Positions 60,551 to 64,000 of a stretch of DNA of 64,000 nucleotides are shown one piece after another. Numbering within the stretch: the stretch's first letter is position 1; each line of letters opens with the position of its first letter. The stretch comes from Prochilodus magdalenae (lineage: Eukaryota; Chordata; Actinopteri; Characiformes; Prochilodontidae): NCBI GenBank assembly GCA_024036415.1, contig JAMWET010003477.1, positions 76,001 to 140,000 of the forward strand. The letters are read 5' to 3'. The notes under the pieces were generated by a model. The model was given only the letters and a program-made list of their open reading frames with translations. It was not told where the DNA came from and ran no database searches. The translations under genes and the position numbers were made by a program.

Positions 60551-62082
60551 TCAAGCAAAATTGCACTTGAGGAAGACAAGTTTGTTCATCTCCTCAGCAG
60601 TGACCTGTCGCTTCTTCTTCATTGCTAAGGTCTGCTCACAGATGCTGACGCATTCGCTGTGGACGCCCACCGCAGGCACCGCCAGTAGCCACAGTGCCAG
60701 TCGGGACAGCTTGGGGTATCTGTCCATGACGGAGCTCCAGTACTGGAACAGATCACCCGTAGCGTGGAAGAGAGGTTCACCCAGGTACTGGAACAACTCC
60801 TTACGGACCTGCGGCTCCTCGGCTGCACAGGACGGCCTGTCTACCCCGCAGTCCATACGGCCGCGCTTCGGACCTGCTGGCCCGTCCCCATCCCTCTCAT
60901 CTCCGGTGATCCCGGACGAGCCCCCGCTTCCAGGTTCCCTCATGCTGGCGGCCATGTCACAAGCCCTGCTGATTATCTCTTCGTGCTGATAACCGGGGAC
61001 GGGTCTCAGCTTCAGCTGTGGGTCCAAGATCATAGCCACTTGATGGACTCGCTCCACCTTGAAGTTCTCCTTTAGTGCCTCAAGAAAGTAGTGACAGAGC
61101 TTGCTACCCGCACCTGCTTCTCCAGCCTTGGAAGTGAACAGCTTCTCCAGGCGAATGTAGACAGGTAGCACTTGCTGGAGTGTGGGCCAGCGGTCGGCTC
61201 CCAGCTCCTGTGCTGCCTGGCGCAACGGTGCTAGCAAGCACGACAGCGTGCCAAGGAGGTGTTTGTTGAGGCCCTGCAGGAGAGGCGCCGTGCTCTTGCA
61301 CCGGCCATACGCTTCGCATATTGCCTCAAAGTTCTCATGGACCTTGAGCAGCGCCTCGGCAGCTGAATCCCAGCAAGGCGGTGGCGGAGCCTCGTCTGCG
61401 GCTTTGCTCTCGCGACTGAAGCTGGTCGTCCCGGCAATGTCGCGGCACGTAGCTAAAAGTTCTCCCAGTTCATGGAGGCCCCTGGCCTGAAGACTGCGTC
61501 GGCCGAGAACAGCCTGAACCGTGGCTGCAAGTGAGCACCCTGCGCAGCGCAAGCTAAGACCGGAACGGCCACAAAAAGGTAACAGTGACAAACGGGGTTC
61601 TGTGACGTAGACTGTGCGGATCTCGGACATCACAAACTCTGAGAGGACATTCTGGACCCAGTGGTGTACATGTTCAGGACCCTCCCTTAAAGAGGACTCC
61701 TTAAGTCCCAGCACGTAGCGGCGAAGCCGGACCCCTTCAACCTGATATGCTGTAAGCACGTAACAGGAGTCCGGCCCTATAGTCTGAGAATGGCAAGTCA
61801 CAGCAATGCCTAAAGAAGAGTTTGACCCCAGGGCACACGTGACTTTTACTTTGACCTGGTTATACATGCGAGGAAGTTGCTTGAGGGCCAAGGAGCTCAT
61901 GTCCCCAAGGGCATCGCGAATTGAGTACGCTCCGTGGCGGGAACCCGTGTCCACCAAAGTCTGGGCCAGCTTGAGGAAGTCCTTGCTGCTGAGAGCGCCA
62001 AGAAGACCCAGGTCTGTACACATCATGCGCAGCAAGCGCTCAGCCACCTGCTGCCGCTCCTTCTCTGGCAACAATCTGTTCT
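60551..62082 (-). CDS. znf618: znf618-like last exon: hAT-transposase-derived C-terminal region
   Basis: A large 3' exon: acceptor TTCTCAG|AG at 62,083/62,082, stop at 60,553-60,551. It adds ENR and then 507 residues after the join with the small exon upstream. The open frame's apparent start (a TTG) is not a real start. The last 63 residues (visible 469-531) have the pattern of a hAT-transposase dimerisation domain: YWSSVMDRYPKLSRLALWLL, AVPAVGVHSE, then MNKLVFLKCN. The middle is Ala/Leu-rich helical, with a Pro/acidic linker (ADEAPPPP) and a basic patch (KRGRM). The catalytic core looks degenerate, consistent with a domesticated protein. I call it ZNF618 because that protein has a C-terminal hAT-like region and its gene lies near PAPPA on human 9q. 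A ZBED-type gene is the alternative. Confidence 0.7.
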
Positions 62083-62252
62083 CTGAGAAGGAAGAACAAC
62101 AAAGAGAGAGGCCAGAGTCAGTTGGGTTGACAAACCTTCATCCTTCGCTGGAAGTTTCAACTGCAAAACGCAAAAAAAGAAAGGATATTGAAAGTACACG
62201 AAAACTGTTTTCCGTTTTTCCATGACTGCCATCTCAACAAATGATCACGTAC

Positions 62253-62318
62253 CGGTGGCATGCCTTAACACACAGACCTGATTCCGGAGAACTGGCCTGC
62301 AGTATTCCAGGTTTAGAT
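62253..62318 (-). CDS. znf618: znf618-like penultimate exon (66 bp)
   Basis: Too short to show as a long open frame. The acceptor CATTCTTTCAG|AT sits before 62,318 and the donor ACCG|GTACGT at 62,253/62,252. It reads (x)LNLEYCRPVLRNQVCVLRHAT; its last base G joins the AG of the next exon to make Glu, giving HAT-E-NRLLPEKE with no stop. Entry phase 1 and exit phase 1 fit the downstream exon. Further upstream exons, including the expected C2H2 zinc fingers, are not found before the right edge. Confidence 0.7.
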
Positions 62319-64000
62319 CTGAAAGAATGGTTATGATGTAAGTGATAAAGAATGTTTAGGAAACAGCTGCTAGGAGCCGATATCTAGAAAAACAAACAGG
62401 CTAGGAAATAAACAGGACTATATTTCAAGCAGAATCTGATAAAAAAAAAAAAAAATCTCATCACATGGTGAGTTTAAGTTTGTTCCACTTTGAGCTGCAG
62501 CCCAACTTACAATGGCGTGATCACTTAGGAAATCACAAATTAATAAAACATGTTTATTTCAGAAATACAAAACCAAAGAAGTAAATATTTCAGAAAATTT
62601 GTCATTAAGGAAGTCAAACCCAAACAGGTCAGACGAAGCTCATGTCGAGATTTGTTGTCATTAGAGCATAAGAGGGACAAATACGAAGAAAATGTAACTG
62701 AAATTTAAGAAACAATTTAAAATATTCTATATAATAATAAGGATAATTATTAAAATATATACATATATAATAATAATAATTGTTATTATTAATATTCTTT
62801 ATTTTTTAAAGAAATGTTGACAGGAAAGTTTAGTGTCAAATTAGAAAAGAATGCAAAACAAGCATTATCCACTACCATCTCTGCAATGGTCCTCTAAAAA
62901 ACTCTCTGGCCACTAAAATTCAAGGCTGGACAGTATTTACCTGCAAATCTAATCAAATTAGCTAACAGAATTGAGTTTCCTGGCTCGGATTAAACCAACA
63001 GTCAATAAAGAGAGTTCAAAGGTGATTCCTTATCTGTTCCAAAATCTGAATATCCAATCAGGTACCCTGGAAAACTGAATCTGTCAACATGGCCCACCAC
63101 TCTTAAACTGGGAGGACCAGGTAAAGGTTTTACTGGTGGACAGCATGGCAAAAACACGTTACGATACTTGAAGACGTTTGGGATATATGATATACTACAA
63201 TATTTTATTGTCAGACATCTGATCAGAAACAGTGACGACGCACCTATCAATAATCAGCTCATTCAAAATACCATCAAACCCTAAACACAATGTACAGGGG
63301 TTGGACAATGAAACTGAAACACCTGTCATTTTAGTGTGGGAGGTCTCATGGCTAAATTGGACCAGCCTGGTGGCCAATCTTCATTACCTGCACATTGCAC
63401 CAGTAAGAGCAGAGTGTGAAGGTTCAGTTAGCAGGTAAGAGCACAGTTCTGCTCAAAATACTGCAATGCACACAACATTATGGGACATACCAGAGTTCAA
63501 AAGAGGACAGACTGTTGGTGCACGTCTTGCTGGCGCATCTGTGACCAAGACAGCAAGTCTTTGTGATGTATCAAGAGCCACGGTATCCAGGGTAATGCCA
63601 GCATACCACCAAGAAGGACGAACCTCCACCAGCATCACGTAGTGACCTGGCCACTATCCTGCAAGAAGAATGGCTTAAACTCCCTCTGACCACTGTGCAG
63701 GACGCAGTATATGTCATTCCCAAGACGAACTGACGCTGTATTGGCCGCAAAAGGAGGCCCTACACCATACTAATAAATGACTGTGGTCTAAAACCAGGTG
63801 TTTCAGTTTCATTGTCCAACCCCTGTACTTTATTCAGTATTTAGTGTACTGTATGGCTCTAGATCCACAAACACGGAGCTAATTTTGCTCTCTAATAAGA
63901 CCCGCAGTTGGTCAGCGTTCACACAAGTACTTTTGTGCTGGAACTGGAACATCGGAAATAACGATGCTACGTGAAAATATACTTTTCTGGTAAACTGACT
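62319..64000 (-). other. znf618: znf618 intron, partial (runs off right edge)
   Basis: No further exon with good splice sites and C2H2 spacing is seen. It holds AT-rich sequence (62,420-62,800), an unassigned stretch at 63,000-63,200 that is open on the minus strand, and the Tc1-like element at 63,295-63,825. Confidence 0.55.
63295..63825 (+). mobile_element. Tc1-like deletion derivative with frameshifted transposase fragment (531 bp)
   Basis: Ends CAGGGGTTGGACAATGAAAC and the inverted copy, with TA directly outside both ends. It is almost identical to the copy at 43,316-43,848, including the same internal deletion joint. A 2-base loss (ATGGGACATACC instead of ATGGGTGACATACC) puts the short transposase start out of frame. 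It lies inside a znf618 intron. Confidence 0.88.

Overview
The window is vertebrate nuclear DNA, almost certainly from a teleost fish. Evidence: split genes with canonical GT-AG introns, a protein set matching vertebrate PAPPA, and dense fish-type repeats (tRNA-headed SINEs, Tc1/mariner fragments, MITEs, long micro- and minisatellites). The order cannot be fixed from sequence alone; an otophysan is plausible but unproven. There is no operon structure, CRISPR array or phage-like system. Only two real genes are visible, both on the minus strand.

Layout. (1) About 1-26,116: the 5' part of pappa (pregnancy-associated plasma protein A, a secreted metzincin protease that cleaves IGF-binding proteins). 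Exon 1 is at 25,729-26,116, exon 2 at 15,145-15,437 and exon 3 at 12,335-13,104. Their phases (1, 0, then 2) join without a break into 483 residues: signal peptide, propeptide, laminin-G-like domain and the first two Lin-12/Notch repeats. The zinc-protease exons lie beyond the left edge. Introns 1-3 hold SINEs, a nested transposon in a solo-LTR-like element, and two blocks of one 32-bp minisatellite on either side of exon 2. (2) About 26,117-27,400: likely promoter and 5' UTR of pappa, with mirrored GA/CT microsatellites. (3) About 27,400-56,560: repeat-dominated intergenic DNA. It holds a 37-bp minisatellite of about 1.9 kb, a decayed two-gene THAP plus SWIM/YqaJ-type DNA transposon, several MITE families, deleted Tc1-like elements, a head-to-head SINE palindrome, and GACA and CATA/CA arrays. 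(4) About 56,560-64,000: the 3' end of a second gene, best called znf618, with a repeat-poor likely 3' UTR of about 4 kb, a large last exon encoding a hAT-transposase-derived C-terminus, and one small upstream exon. Its zinc-finger exons lie off the right edge.

The two genes are transcribed in the same direction, with znf618 upstream of pappa. Nothing suggests they act in one pathway; the link is positional. Most long open frames in the window are microsatellite translations or shadows. I found no convincing new molecular system. The most interesting items are the minisatellite blocks bracketing pappa exon 2, the THAP/SWIM transposon remnant, the matched deletion derivatives of a Tc1-like element, and the perfect 24-bp hairpin between two inverted SINEs.
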